Assembly (NCBI GenBank): GCA_030150045.1 | Contig: JASLGM010000038.1 | Span: 1-64,000, forward strand | Reading direction: 5' to 3' | From: Taishania sp. | GTDB lineage: Bacteria; Bacteroidota; Bacteroidia; Flavobacteriales_D; Crocinitomicaceae | Length of the DNA: 64,000 bases | Part shown: positions 25,685 through 33,068 of the stretch, one piece after another | Layout of the letters: every line of letters begins with the position of its first letter | Numbering within the stretch: the stretch's first letter is position 1 | Notes under the pieces: generated by a model | Told to the model about the DNA's origin: nothing | The model's input: the letters and a program-made list of their open reading frames with translations, nothing else | The model's database searches: none | Position numbers and translations under genes: made by a program

Positions 25685-27625
25685 TTATTGTGCGGAGGAA
25701 AGGCTGTTGGATTGCGCCCCAAGCAACTGCTTCACTTTCTCCATAATGGAAGCGGTATCTATACCTATTTCTTTCCATAATTCTTCTTGTGTACCATGAT
25801 GGATATAAGCATCAGGAACACCTAATCTCGTAACGCGTGCTTGATAGCCATGATCCGCCATAAATTCTAAAACAGCAGAGCCAAAGCCACCCATAACGCA
25901 ACCGTCTTCGATGGTAATCACCTTTCTGAACTTACCGAACACTTCGTGTAGCATCAACTCGTCAAGTGGTTTTACGAAGCGCATGTCATAATGAGCGACG
26001 TCGTAGCCCTCACGTTTCAATTCAGCAATGGCCTTTTGTGCAAAGTTCCCTGGATGTCCAATGGTCAAAATGGCTAAGTCAGTTCCGTTCGTCAACTTAC
26101 GTGCAGCACCGATTTTGATTTCCTTAAAGGGTGTTTTCCATTCGGTCATTACCCCATTACCACGCGGATAACGTATAGAAAAAGGTCCTTGATTGTCCAA
26201 TTGAGCAGTAAACATCATGTTTCTTAATTCCGCTTCATCCATTGGGGCAGCAACAACCATATTGGGAATATGACGCATGTAAGCCAAATCATAAACACCA
26301 TGATGTGTGGCACCGTCTGCGCCTACAACCCCCCCTCTATCTAAACAGAATACAACATTCAAGTTTTGAATGGCTACATCATGCAATACCTGATCATAGG
26401 CGCGTTGCATGAAAGAGGAATAAATATTGCAAAACGGAATCATTCCTTGCGTGGCCAATCCAGCGGAAAATGTCACTGCATGTTGTTCTGCAATACCGAC
26501 ATCAAATGCACGATCTGGCATGGCAGTCATCATTATGTTTAAGGAACAACCTGATGGCATAGCGGGAGTAATTCCCATGATTTTATCATTTTTTTCGGCC
26601 AATTCGACAATTGTATGCCCAAAAACATCTTGATATTTTGGAGGTTGCGGAGATTTAGGTACCACCTTTACAATTTCCCCAGTTTCTTTATTGAAAACGC
26701 CTGGCGCATGCCATTGCGTTGGATTTCCTTCTTCCGAAAATTTATAGCCTCCACCTTTCTTTGTGATGCAATGCAAGATTTTTGGTCCACTAATATCTTT
26801 TAAATCCTCAAGTACTTTAGCCATCCCAACGACATCATGCCCGTCAATAGGTCCAAAATATCTGAAATTTAACGATTCAAAGAAGTTACTTTGATGTAAA
26901 ATGGAGGATTTTAAGGCGGATGATATTTTTGAAGCAATGGTTTGTGCGTCGGGGCCAAACTTAGAAATTTTCCCAAGCATACGCCATACCTCATCTTTCA
27001 CTTTATTGTAGGTGTGTGAGGTTGTAATATCCGTAAGGTAATCGCGCAATGCTCCCACATTCGGATCGATGGACATGCAATTATCATTCAAGATAACCAG
27101 TAAATTGGCATCTTTTTCAAACCCCGCGTGATTGATACCCTCAAAGGCCAATCCTGCAGTCATCGCTCCATCGCCAATTACAGCAATATGTTGTTTTTGT
27201 TTTTCGTTTTTATACCTGCTTGCCACCGCCATTCCTAGCGCGGCAGAAATTGATGTAGACGAGTGCCCGACACCAAAAGCATCATATTCACTTTCTGATC
27301 GTTTTGGAAACCCCGAGATACCATCTTTAAGTCGATTGGTATGAAAACGTTCACGGCGTCCTGTCAAAATTTTATGTCCATAAGCCTGATGACCAACGTC
27401 CCAAACCAATTGATCTTCGGGTGTGTTAAATACGTAATGCAAGGCCACCGTCATTTCTACAACACCAAGACTTGCACCAAAATGGCTATTCCCAATCTCT
27501 GAAATAACATCAATAATGTATTGACGCAACTCCTCCGAAACCTGCGGAAGGTCTTCCATGCTAAACTTCTCTCGCAGATCCGAGGGCGTGTTTATCTGTT
27601 CTAAAAAGGGTCCTGCTTTATACAT
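25685..27625 (-). CDS. dxs: 1-deoxy-D-xylulose-5-phosphate synthase
   Basis: It condenses pyruvate and glyceraldehyde 3-phosphate to DXP with thiamine diphosphate and feeds isoprenoid, thiamine and pyridoxal synthesis. The 646-residue length is typical. Motifs are WDVGHQAYGHKILTGR (76-90), GHSSTSISAALGMA (120-133), the TPP-binding GDGAMTAG (151-158) with NDN (180-182), and the transketolase-like Glu in DVGIAEQHAVTFSAGLA. The DRGGVVGADGATHHG segment is also characteristic. It has a promoter matching TTG-20-TAATTTTG directly upstream. It is the only isoprenoid gene in the window. Confidence 0.97.
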   Translation of the reverse strand: MYKAGPFLEQINTPSDLREKFSMEDLPQVSEELRQYIIDVISEIGNSHFGASLGVVEMTVALHYVFNTPEDQLVWDVGHQAYGHKILTGRRERFHTNRLKDGISGFPKRSESEYDAFGVGHSSTSISAALGMAVASRYKNEKQKQHIAVIGDGAMTAGLAFEGINHAGFEKDANLLVILNDNCMSIDPNVGALRDYLTDITTSHTYNKVKDEVWRMLGKISKFGPDAQTIASKISSALKSSILHQSNFFESLNFRYFGPIDGHDVVGMAKVLEDLKDISGPKILHCITKKGGGYKFSEEGNPTQWHAPGVFNKETGEIVKVVPKSPQPPKYQDVFGHTIVELAEKNDKIMGITPAMPSGCSLNIMMTAMPDRAFDVGIAEQHAVTFSAGLATQGMIPFCNIYSSFMQRAYDQVLHDVAIQNLNVVFCLDRGGVVGADGATHHGVYDLAYMRHIPNMVVAAPMDEAELRNMMFTAQLDNQGPFSIRYPRGNGVMTEWKTPFKEIKIGAARKLTNGTDLAILTIGHPGNFAQKAIAELKREGYDVAHYDMRFVKPLDELMLHEVFGKFRKVITIEDGCVMGGFGSAVLEFMADHGYQARVTRLGVPDAYIHHGTQEELWKEIGIDTASIMEKVKQLLGAQSNSLSSAQ

Positions 27626-27638
27626 AACTTTGAATAGT

Positions 27639-27669
27639 CAAAATTACGAGTATTCCTTATGAAACGCAA
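27639..27669 (-). promoter_or_regulatory. Bacteroidota-type promoter of dxs
   Basis: On the minus strand TTG (27669-27667), a 20-base spacer and TAATTTTG (27646-27639) fit the -33/-7 pattern. The box lies 13 bases upstream of the dxs start. Confidence 0.6.
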
Positions 27670-27736
27670 CTGATTTTGTTCTAATAAACGTGAAAAAATG
27701 TCCATAAAGAGGAAGCAATTTTCCCTTATTCTTTTC

Positions 27737-27860
27737 TTTTGGCTGCTCCCTCTCCCCAAAAGTCTTTGGGGAGAGGTCAGGCTAACCGCTATATCTTTTC
27801 TTTTTCCCAAAAGAAGGATTGGGAAAAAGAAAAGGATGCCGCTACTATCCTTAGCAGGGA
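27737..27860 (+). repeat. Structured element, family C (one copy)
   Basis: The ends CTGCT (27743-27747) and AGCAG (27853-27857) are complementary. It holds two perfect hairpins: CCTCTCCCCAAA/TTTGGGGAGAGG (27749-27776, loop AGTC) and a 16-bp stem, left arm 27795-27810 (CTTTTCTTTTTCCCAA) and right arm 27819-27834. Its build, complementary ends around two hairpins, is that of families A and B. Only one copy lies in the window, so the family status is inferred. Confidence 0.65.
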
Positions 27861-27976
27861 AAACTGATTTCTCCACTTTTGACATCTATAAAAGTGAAAA
27901 AAAACGGTTACAAAAAAATAAATGTTAAAATGGAATTTGTTCACTAAAAACAGATTTTTGTAGAATTCCAATCCTC

Positions 27977-28063
27977 GCGTTAGGGATAATAGAGGAAAGC
28001 TTTTGCGTGAAGTATGAACGGAAAACTTGGAACGAATAGCCCGACCCTTTAGGGAAACGCCCA
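27977..28063 (+). repeat. Dispersed structured repeat, family A copy 3
   Basis: It starts GCGTTAGGGATA and ends GGGAAACGCCC. Its hairpins are TTTTGCGT/ACGGAAAA (one mismatch) and CCCT-TT-AGGG. GAATAGCCCGACCC matches the other copies. Confidence 0.8.
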
Positions 28064-28252
28064 AAAAATTGGTCAAATGCTAACAAAAGAAAAAATGAGA
28101 AAGAAAATCCCGAGTAAAAAAAACAACACAGAACAAGTAGTGCGCTAAAAACGTGTGCTTTAACATTCTTTAGCAAATTCCATGCAAAAAAGCTGTAACC
28201 ACAGAAGAAATCATACGTTATATAGATGGTTTAAAATTAATATTGTTTGAAG

Positions 28253-28283
28253 AATGAGGTAGTCCTAAACAAACTACCTCATT
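28253..28283. terminator. Hairpin after fumC, probable terminator
   Basis: AATGAGGTAGT (28253-28263) and ACTACCTCATT (28273-28283) pair perfectly. The T-run is better on the plus strand, but the position directly after the fumC stop (28289) suggests it ends fumC transcription. Confidence 0.6.
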
Positions 28284-28288
28284 TTTGT

Positions 28289-29674
28289 TTAAACCATTTT
28301 CTGTGGATCTACCCACAAATCGTACTCCGCTTCTGTAACATATCCCAATTTTATGGCTTCCTCACGCAAAGTGGTTCCATTTTGATGTGCTGCATTAGCA
28401 ATTTCTGCAGATTTATAGTACCCAATATGCGGATTAAGTGCCGTCACCAACATCAGCGACTGTTCCAAAAGTGTCTCAATACGTAAAATATTCGGTTGTA
28501 AATCTCGTATACAATGTTCCTCAAAAGACAAACAAACGTCGCCCAACAACCCCGCCGATTCTAAAAAAGTAGCCGCTATAACAGGTTTGTAAACATTCAG
28601 TTCAAAATGTCCTTGCGAGGCAGCAAAATCAATTGTTGTTTCATTTCCCAGCACACGTGCCGCCACCATGGTTACCGCCTCACACTGTGTAGGGTTCACT
28701 TTACCTGGCATTATCGACGATCCAGGTTCATTAGCTGGTAGAATTAACTCTCCTAATCCCGACCGTGGCCCCGAGCCCAGAAAGCGGATGTCATTTGCAA
28801 TTTTATGTAAAGCAATCGCTAAGCGTTTCAAAGCACCATGCGCCTCCACTATCTCTTCGTGTGAAGCGAGTGCACGGAACTTATTTTCAGCCGATTGAAA
28901 CGGATATCCACTAAAATCAGCAATATACTTAGCAACCAATCGATCATATCCTTTTGGCGCATTCAACCCCGTGCCTACAGCTGTACCGCCTAGTGCCAAG
29001 AACAACAAAGCTTCGGAAGCGTGCTTTATATGAACATAAGCTGCTTCCAATTGTGAAAGATATCCAGAAAACTCTTGTCCCAAGGTCAACGGCGTGGCAT
29101 CCATTAAATGAGTACGTCCAATTTTGATGACGGAAGAAAACGCTTTCACTTTTAATTTAAAGGCCTGAATCAAGCGATGCAAAGCCGGTAAAGTATGTTT
29201 ATGCAATTGAATATACGCCGCAACATGCATTGCCGTTGGAAAAGTATCATTCGAAGATTGTGATTTATTGACATCATCATTGGCATTTAAAAATAACTCA
29301 CCTTTTCCCAACAGATTCCCTTGTAATTCATGAAATCGCCTGGCAATAACCTCATTCACATTCATATTCGTCTGCGTCCCACTACCGGTTTGATACACCA
29401 CCAACGGAAAAGCATCGAACAATTTTCCCTCAATTAGCTCATCGCAGACTTTAGCAATTGCATTACGTTTTTCTGTGGAAAGTACCTCTAGTTCACAATT
29501 TGCGTAAGCTGCCGCCTTTTTCACTACTGCAAAAGCCACCAAAATCTCTTTGGGCATAGTAGCTGCTGGCCCTATTTGGAAATTCATCCTAGAGCGTTCT
29601 GTTTGTGCACCCCAGAGCGCATCCATAGCCACTTCTACCTCGCCTAGTGTATCTTTCTCTATCCTTTTAATTGT
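28289..29674 (-). CDS. fumC: Class II fumarate hydratase
   Basis: It interconverts fumarate and malate in the TCA cycle without an iron-sulfur cluster. I start at ATG 29674 (MTIKRIEKDTLGEVEV, 461 residues), which has GGGAGGA just before it; an upstream GTG frame extension looks untranslated. Superfamily motifs are clear: QTGSGTQTNMNVNEV, SSNDTFPTAMHV, GRTHLMDATPLTLGQE, and the catalytic loop GSSIMPGKVNPTQCEA. The C-terminal FELNVYKPVIA and NPHIGYYKSAEIANAAHQNGTTL fit fumarase rather than aspartase: the GSxMxxKxN loop reads SSIMPGKVNPTQCE. A class I fumarase lies about 1.5 kb away. Confidence 0.93.
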   Translation of the reverse strand, partial: TIKRIEKDTLGEVEVAMDALWGAQTERSRMNFQIGPAATMPKEILVAFAVVKKAAAYANCELEVLSTEKRNAIAKVCDELIEGKLFDAFPLVVYQTGSGTQTNMNVNEVIARRFHELQGNLLGKGELFLNANDDVNKSQSSNDTFPTAMHVAAYIQLHKHTLPALHRLIQAFKLKVKAFSSVIKIGRTHLMDATPLTLGQEFSGYLSQLEAAYVHIKHASEALLFLALGGTAVGTGLNAPKGYDRLVAKYIADFSGYPFQSAENKFRALASHEEIVEAHGALKRLAIALHKIANDIRFLGSGPRSGLGELILPANEPGSSIMPGKVNPTQCEAVTMVAARVLGNETTIDFAASQGHFELNVYKPVIAATFLESAGLLGDVCLSFEEHCIRDLQPNILRIETLLEQSLMLVTALNPHIGYYKSAEIANAAHQNGTTLREEAIKLGYVTEAEYDLWVDPQKMV

Positions 29675-30040
29675 CATTTCCTCCCGATTTATTCCCTTAA
29701 AATACACTTCCTTTCACGGGCACGCAAATAAAAAAAGTTAAACCATTTTATCGCAATTTGATTTTTTAGAATTTTGCCGCGTTTACCGTCTATAGGTTTT
29801 AGTGCTGTCGCAAAACGAACAACTTCACTTTCCTTTTCTGTTGTGCTCCCGAGGTCGCAAGCACAAAAGGGTGGCGTTGTCTTTTGCTTTCATCAGCTAT
29901 CACCTTACGCCGGCGCGGAGGGCAATTTTCTATCAATAAATTTTCTTGAAACCAACGCTACAGTTTGGCAACACAAAAATAAAGTGTACATTTATTTTGT
30001 TTAACCTAAAAAACAGTAATAAACAGTATATATACTATTC
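29675..30040. other. Intergenic region with a G/C-richer unexplained segment
   Basis: No gene is supported in these 366 bases. The first 100 bases hold the fumC leader. A segment at about 29795-29935 is noticeably richer in G and C than its surroundings and contains TTGTGC/GCACAA arms around CTCCCGAGGTCGCAA. It resembles the repeat elements in style but does not match families A, B or C. The last 90 bases before the methyltransferase are A/T-rich. Confidence 0.4.
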
Positions 30041-30724
30041 ATGACAGAAGGACTAAGAAAAGACATCATACAATGGGACATAAAATCATGGTCCAAAGCA
30101 CTCGATTATTGGGAAGAAAACATTGATTGGGAAAACATTGAAAATGCTTTAGATCTAGGCGCTCGAGAAGGAGGGCTATCTCTTTGGTTAGCGAAGAAAA
30201 ACATTGCTACGGTATGTTCGGACCTTGTAAACATTCAAAAAACGGCAGAACCACTTCACAAACATCATATGGTGAACCACCTCATTACCTACCAAGATAT
30301 AAACGCTACTGAAATTCCTTATGAAAATCATTTCGATTTGATAGTCTTTAAATCCATCATTGGTGGTATTGGACATAATGATTCCTATGAAAATCAAAAA
30401 AAGGCTTTAAATGCCATTTACAAAGCATTAAAACCAGGAGGCAAACTGCTATTTGCGGAAAACCTAACAGCTTCTTCCTTACATCATTTTCTAAGAAAAC
30501 GATTTGTAAAATGGGGTAATAACTGGCGTTACGTTTCGTATAAAGAAATGAATGAAATGCTGCAACCGTTTTCGTCTTATAAAATGAAGACAACTGGTGT
30601 TCTAGCTACTTTTGGTCGAAGCGAAAAACAACGTTCCATGCTGTATACTGTAGACAACCTACTCCTCAACAATGTATTACCTAAAAACTGGAAATACATT
30701 AGCTACGGAATAGCTGTAAAATAG
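30041..30724 (+). CDS. Class I SAM-dependent methyltransferase
   Basis: This 227-residue protein has a Rossmann-type methyltransferase core. Motif I is NALDLGAREGGLSLWLA (about 36-52), the acidic residue after strand 2 is in TVCSDLVNI, and the later strands are FDLIVFKSIIGGIGH and ALKPGGKLLFAENL. This pattern is of the methyltransferase 11/25 type. The variable C-terminal part (FLRKRFVKWGNNWRYVSYKEM) gives no substrate clue. The stop lies 8 bases from the convergent YchJ-like gene. It has no obvious operon partner. Confidence 0.85.
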   Translation: MTEGLRKDIIQWDIKSWSKALDYWEENIDWENIENALDLGAREGGLSLWLAKKNIATVCSDLVNIQKTAEPLHKHHMVNHLITYQDINATEIPYENHFDLIVFKSIIGGIGHNDSYENQKKALNAIYKALKPGGKLLFAENLTASSLHHFLRKRFVKWGNNWRYVSYKEMNEMLQPFSSYKMKTTGVLATFGRSEKQRSMLYTVDNLLLNNVLPKNWKYISYGIAVK

Positions 30725-30731
30725 GGAAATA

Positions 30732-31118
30732 CTAATTAAAAAACTGTCCTTTTACATAATACCATTTTCCCTTATCTAAGGTAAACGTAGAACGTTCGTG
30801 GTGAACAAAATTTTGACCATTTCCATCGGAATAATAGGCTTTAAATTCAACCACTGACGCGTTGCTTTTCACAATTTCCAATTGTTGCCATTTATTTTCT
30901 GTCGACCAGTCTTCAATTTCTTTAATTGTCAACCCCTTACGTTTTGCAGGATAAGTTGTGTCCATTAAGTACTGTGGTAAACACAGTGCGTATGCACAAT
31001 ATCGAGATCGCATTAATTTTTCAGCTGTTGTCGCTGGGATTCCTTCGTGAAAAGGTTGACAACATTCAGAATAAATTTTGCCTGAACAACAGGCGCAATT
31101 AGCATTTACATCACTCAT
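30732..31118 (-). CDS. YchJ family protein (UPF0225)
   Basis: I start at 31118 (MSDVNANCACCSGKIYSECC), giving 128 residues; the open frame further upstream runs through the fumarase terminator and gene. The N-terminal Cys-rich SEC-C-like motif (CACCSGKIYSECCQPFHEG) is a zinc-binding signature. The central segment EKLMRSRYCAYALCLPQYLMDTTYP is diagnostic of the YchJ/UPF0225 family. The rest is an NTF2-like fold. The family's function is unknown. A TATCTTTG box lies only 5 bases upstream of the ATG, suggesting an almost leaderless mRNA. Confidence 0.88.
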   Translation of the reverse strand: MSDVNANCACCSGKIYSECCQPFHEGIPATTAEKLMRSRYCAYALCLPQYLMDTTYPAKRKGLTIKEIEDWSTENKWQQLEIVKSNASVVEFKAYYSDGNGQNFVHHERSTFTLDKGKWYYVKGQFFN

Positions 31119-31122
31119 AAAA

Positions 31123-31130
31123 CAAAGATA
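31123..31130 (-). promoter_or_regulatory. Putative -7 promoter box of the YchJ-like gene
   Basis: TATCTTTG on the minus strand lies 4 bases from the ATG, so transcription would start at or very near the start codon. No -33 TTG is evident. Confidence 0.45.
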
Positions 31131-31142
31131 AATAAAGCACAT

Positions 31143-31176
31143 AAAAAAACCGAGTAACGTTGTCACTCGGTTTTTG
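31143..31176 (-). terminator. Terminator of the class I fumarase gene
   Basis: The stem ACCGAGT/ACTCGGT lies between runs of A and T, so it can act in both directions. It lies 20 bases after the fumarase stop on the minus strand. Confidence 0.85.
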
Positions 31177-31194
31177 TTAGCATCATTTCTACTT

Positions 31195-32799
31195 TTACAA
31201 ACTCGCAAAGAAGTCATTTCCTTTATCATCTGTAATGATGAAAGCAGGGAAGTTTTTAACGATAATCTTACGAACCGCTTCCATACCCAACTCTTCAAAG
31301 TCAACTACTTCTACTTTTTCAATATTTTCCTTCGCTAAAATAGCTGCAGGTCCACCGATAGATCCTAAATAGAATCCACCATGTTTTGCACAAGCGTCAG
31401 TGACTTGTTTAGAACGATTTCCTTTTGCAAGCATAATCATAGACCCTCCATTTTCTTGGAATAAATCTACATAAGAGTCCATTCGTCCAGCCGTTGTTGG
31501 TCCAAACGAACCTGAAGGCATTCCTTCTGGCGTTTTTGCAGGTCCCGCGTAATAAACAGGGTGATTTTTAAAATACTCTGGCATAGGTTGTCCAGCATCC
31601 AACATCTCTTTAATTTTAGCGTGAGCGATATCGCGTGCAACAATCACCGTACCATTCAACATCAATCGTGTTTTCACAGGATATTTAGATAATTCGGCTA
31701 AAACATCAGCCATAGGTCTGTCCAGATCAATTTCCACTGGCTTTTCTAAATGTGGAGCTGTTTCAGGTAAAAACTTACGCGGATTTTCTTCCAATTGTTC
31801 AATAAACAATCCTTCAGCCGTAATTTTTGCTTTGATATTTCTATCTGCAGAACAAGAAACCCCTAAACCAACTGGACAAGAAGCAGCATGTCTAGGCAAA
31901 CGGATTACACGAACGTCGTGCGTAAAATATTTTCCGCCAAATTGGGCACCAATTTGCGATTCTTGACATATTTCTTGAATGCGTCGCTCCCATTCCAAAT
32001 CACGGAAAGCCTGACCACCCATATTTCCTTCAGTTGGTAAATGATCATAGTAACCCGCAGATGCCTTTTTTACCGCCGCTAAATTAGCTTCCGCGGAAGT
32101 ACCACCAACAACAAATGCTAAGTGATAAGGAGGACAAGCCGCTGTTCCTAAATCTTTGATTTTTTCACGAACAAACTTTGTTAATGAAGCTTCGTTCAAC
32201 AAAGATTTTGTTTGTTGATACAAAAACGTTTTATTGGCAGATCCTCCACCTTTAGCCAAAAACAAGAATTCGTATTTCATGCCTTTAGTACTGTACAAAT
32301 CAATTTGTGCAGGAAGGTTAGACCCCGAGTTTTTTTCTTCGAACATATCCAAGGGAACAATTTGCGAATATCGCAAGTTACGTTCTTGGTAAGTATTAAA
32401 AATCCCTTTGGACAAAGCCTCAGCGTCTTCAGCACCAGTGTATACATCTTCCCCTTTCTTACCTACAACGATCGCAGTTCCTGTATCTTGACATGATGGC
32501 AATTGTCCCTCGGCAGCAACGGTTGCATTTTGCAATAAATTATAAGCTACAAAACGGTCGTTATCCGTAGCTTCAGGATCTTGTAAGATCGTATTCAACT
32601 TTTGTAAGTGAGCAGAACGCAACAAGAAAGAAACATCTGTCATTGCTGCTTGCGCTAAAACCTCAAGTGCTTTAGGATCCACTACTAAAACATCACGTGA
32701 ACCATGTTTTTCAACACGCACGTACTCCGAAGAGATTTTTTTATATTCTGTTGTATCTTTTAGAATCGGATAAGGTTCTTGATAGAAAAAATCTGCCAT
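31195..32799 (-). CDS. Class I (iron-sulfur) fumarate hydratase
   Basis: I start at 32799 (MADFFYQEPYPILKD, 534 residues). This is the long single-chain class I fumarase of the FumA/FumB type, with the alpha and beta parts fused. The [4Fe-4S] cluster cysteines are Cys103 in LPSCQDTG and two in ASCPVGLGVSCSADRN. The C-terminal beta half carries MLDAGQPMPEYF, VYYAGPAKTPEGMPSGSFGPTTAGRMD and GGFYLGSIGGPAAIL. Such enzymes are oxygen-sensitive, which is notable beside the iron-free class II enzyme 1.5 kb away. A TAACTTTG box lies 24 bases upstream. A strong terminator follows. Confidence 0.94.
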   Translation of the reverse strand: MADFFYQEPYPILKDTTEYKKISSEYVRVEKHGSRDVLVVDPKALEVLAQAAMTDVSFLLRSAHLQKLNTILQDPEATDNDRFVAYNLLQNATVAAEGQLPSCQDTGTAIVVGKKGEDVYTGAEDAEALSKGIFNTYQERNLRYSQIVPLDMFEEKNSGSNLPAQIDLYSTKGMKYEFLFLAKGGGSANKTFLYQQTKSLLNEASLTKFVREKIKDLGTAACPPYHLAFVVGGTSAEANLAAVKKASAGYYDHLPTEGNMGGQAFRDLEWERRIQEICQESQIGAQFGGKYFTHDVRVIRLPRHAASCPVGLGVSCSADRNIKAKITAEGLFIEQLEENPRKFLPETAPHLEKPVEIDLDRPMADVLAELSKYPVKTRLMLNGTVIVARDIAHAKIKEMLDAGQPMPEYFKNHPVYYAGPAKTPEGMPSGSFGPTTAGRMDSYVDLFQENGGSMIMLAKGNRSKQVTDACAKHGGFYLGSIGGPAAILAKENIEKVEVVDFEELGMEAVRKIIVKNFPAFIITDDKGNDFFASL

Positions 32800-32822
32800 A
32801 ATCTTAATTTTTTTATGATAAA

Positions 32823-32830
32823 CAAAGTTA
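32823..32830 (-). promoter_or_regulatory. Putative -7 promoter box of the class I fumarase gene
   Basis: TAACTTTG on the minus strand matches TAnnTTTG and lies 24 bases upstream of the chosen ATG. The nearest TTG is about 30 bases further, beyond the usual spacing. Confidence 0.45.
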
Positions 32831-33013
32831 ATCAATCAAGCCCTCATTTCTCGAAAAACCCAACTTAAAATTATTCTAAATAAAAGACAGATTATGGAAG
32901 AAAAACAATCAAAAAGCCACATAAGAAGAAAAGTAAGAATGAAAAAAACACTCTTTATAAAAAAAAGATGAAAAAAACAGTCCTTTTTCCTATAAAGGAG
33001 TTAAAAATCAGCA

Positions 33014-33043
33014 TTGCAGACAAAAAGCATTTCGTTATCTTTG
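33014..33043 (+). promoter_or_regulatory. Bacteroidota-type promoter of ileS
   Basis: TTG (33014-33016), a 19-base spacer and TATCTTTG (33036-33043) match the -33/-7 consensus. The ATG at 33069 follows 25 bases later. I see no T-box or leader-peptide structure. Confidence 0.7.
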
Positions 33044-33068
33044 CAAGTTCTAAAAATTGACAAAAAAA

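Larger units (their letters stand above)
27626..28288. other. Gene-free region with repeats C1 and A3
   Basis: These 663 bases between fumC and dxs contain no believable gene; the short frames across them simply read through the repeat hairpins. They hold the dxs promoter (27639-27669), element C1 (27737-27860), an A-rich stretch, element A3 (27977-28063), and the hairpin after fumC (28253-28283). Confidence 0.65.

Noticed and set aside
27698..27928. A plus-strand open frame of 76 codons downstream of the dxs start
   Set aside because: It reads through the hairpins of element C1; composition is biased by the A-rich stems and there is no start-site support.
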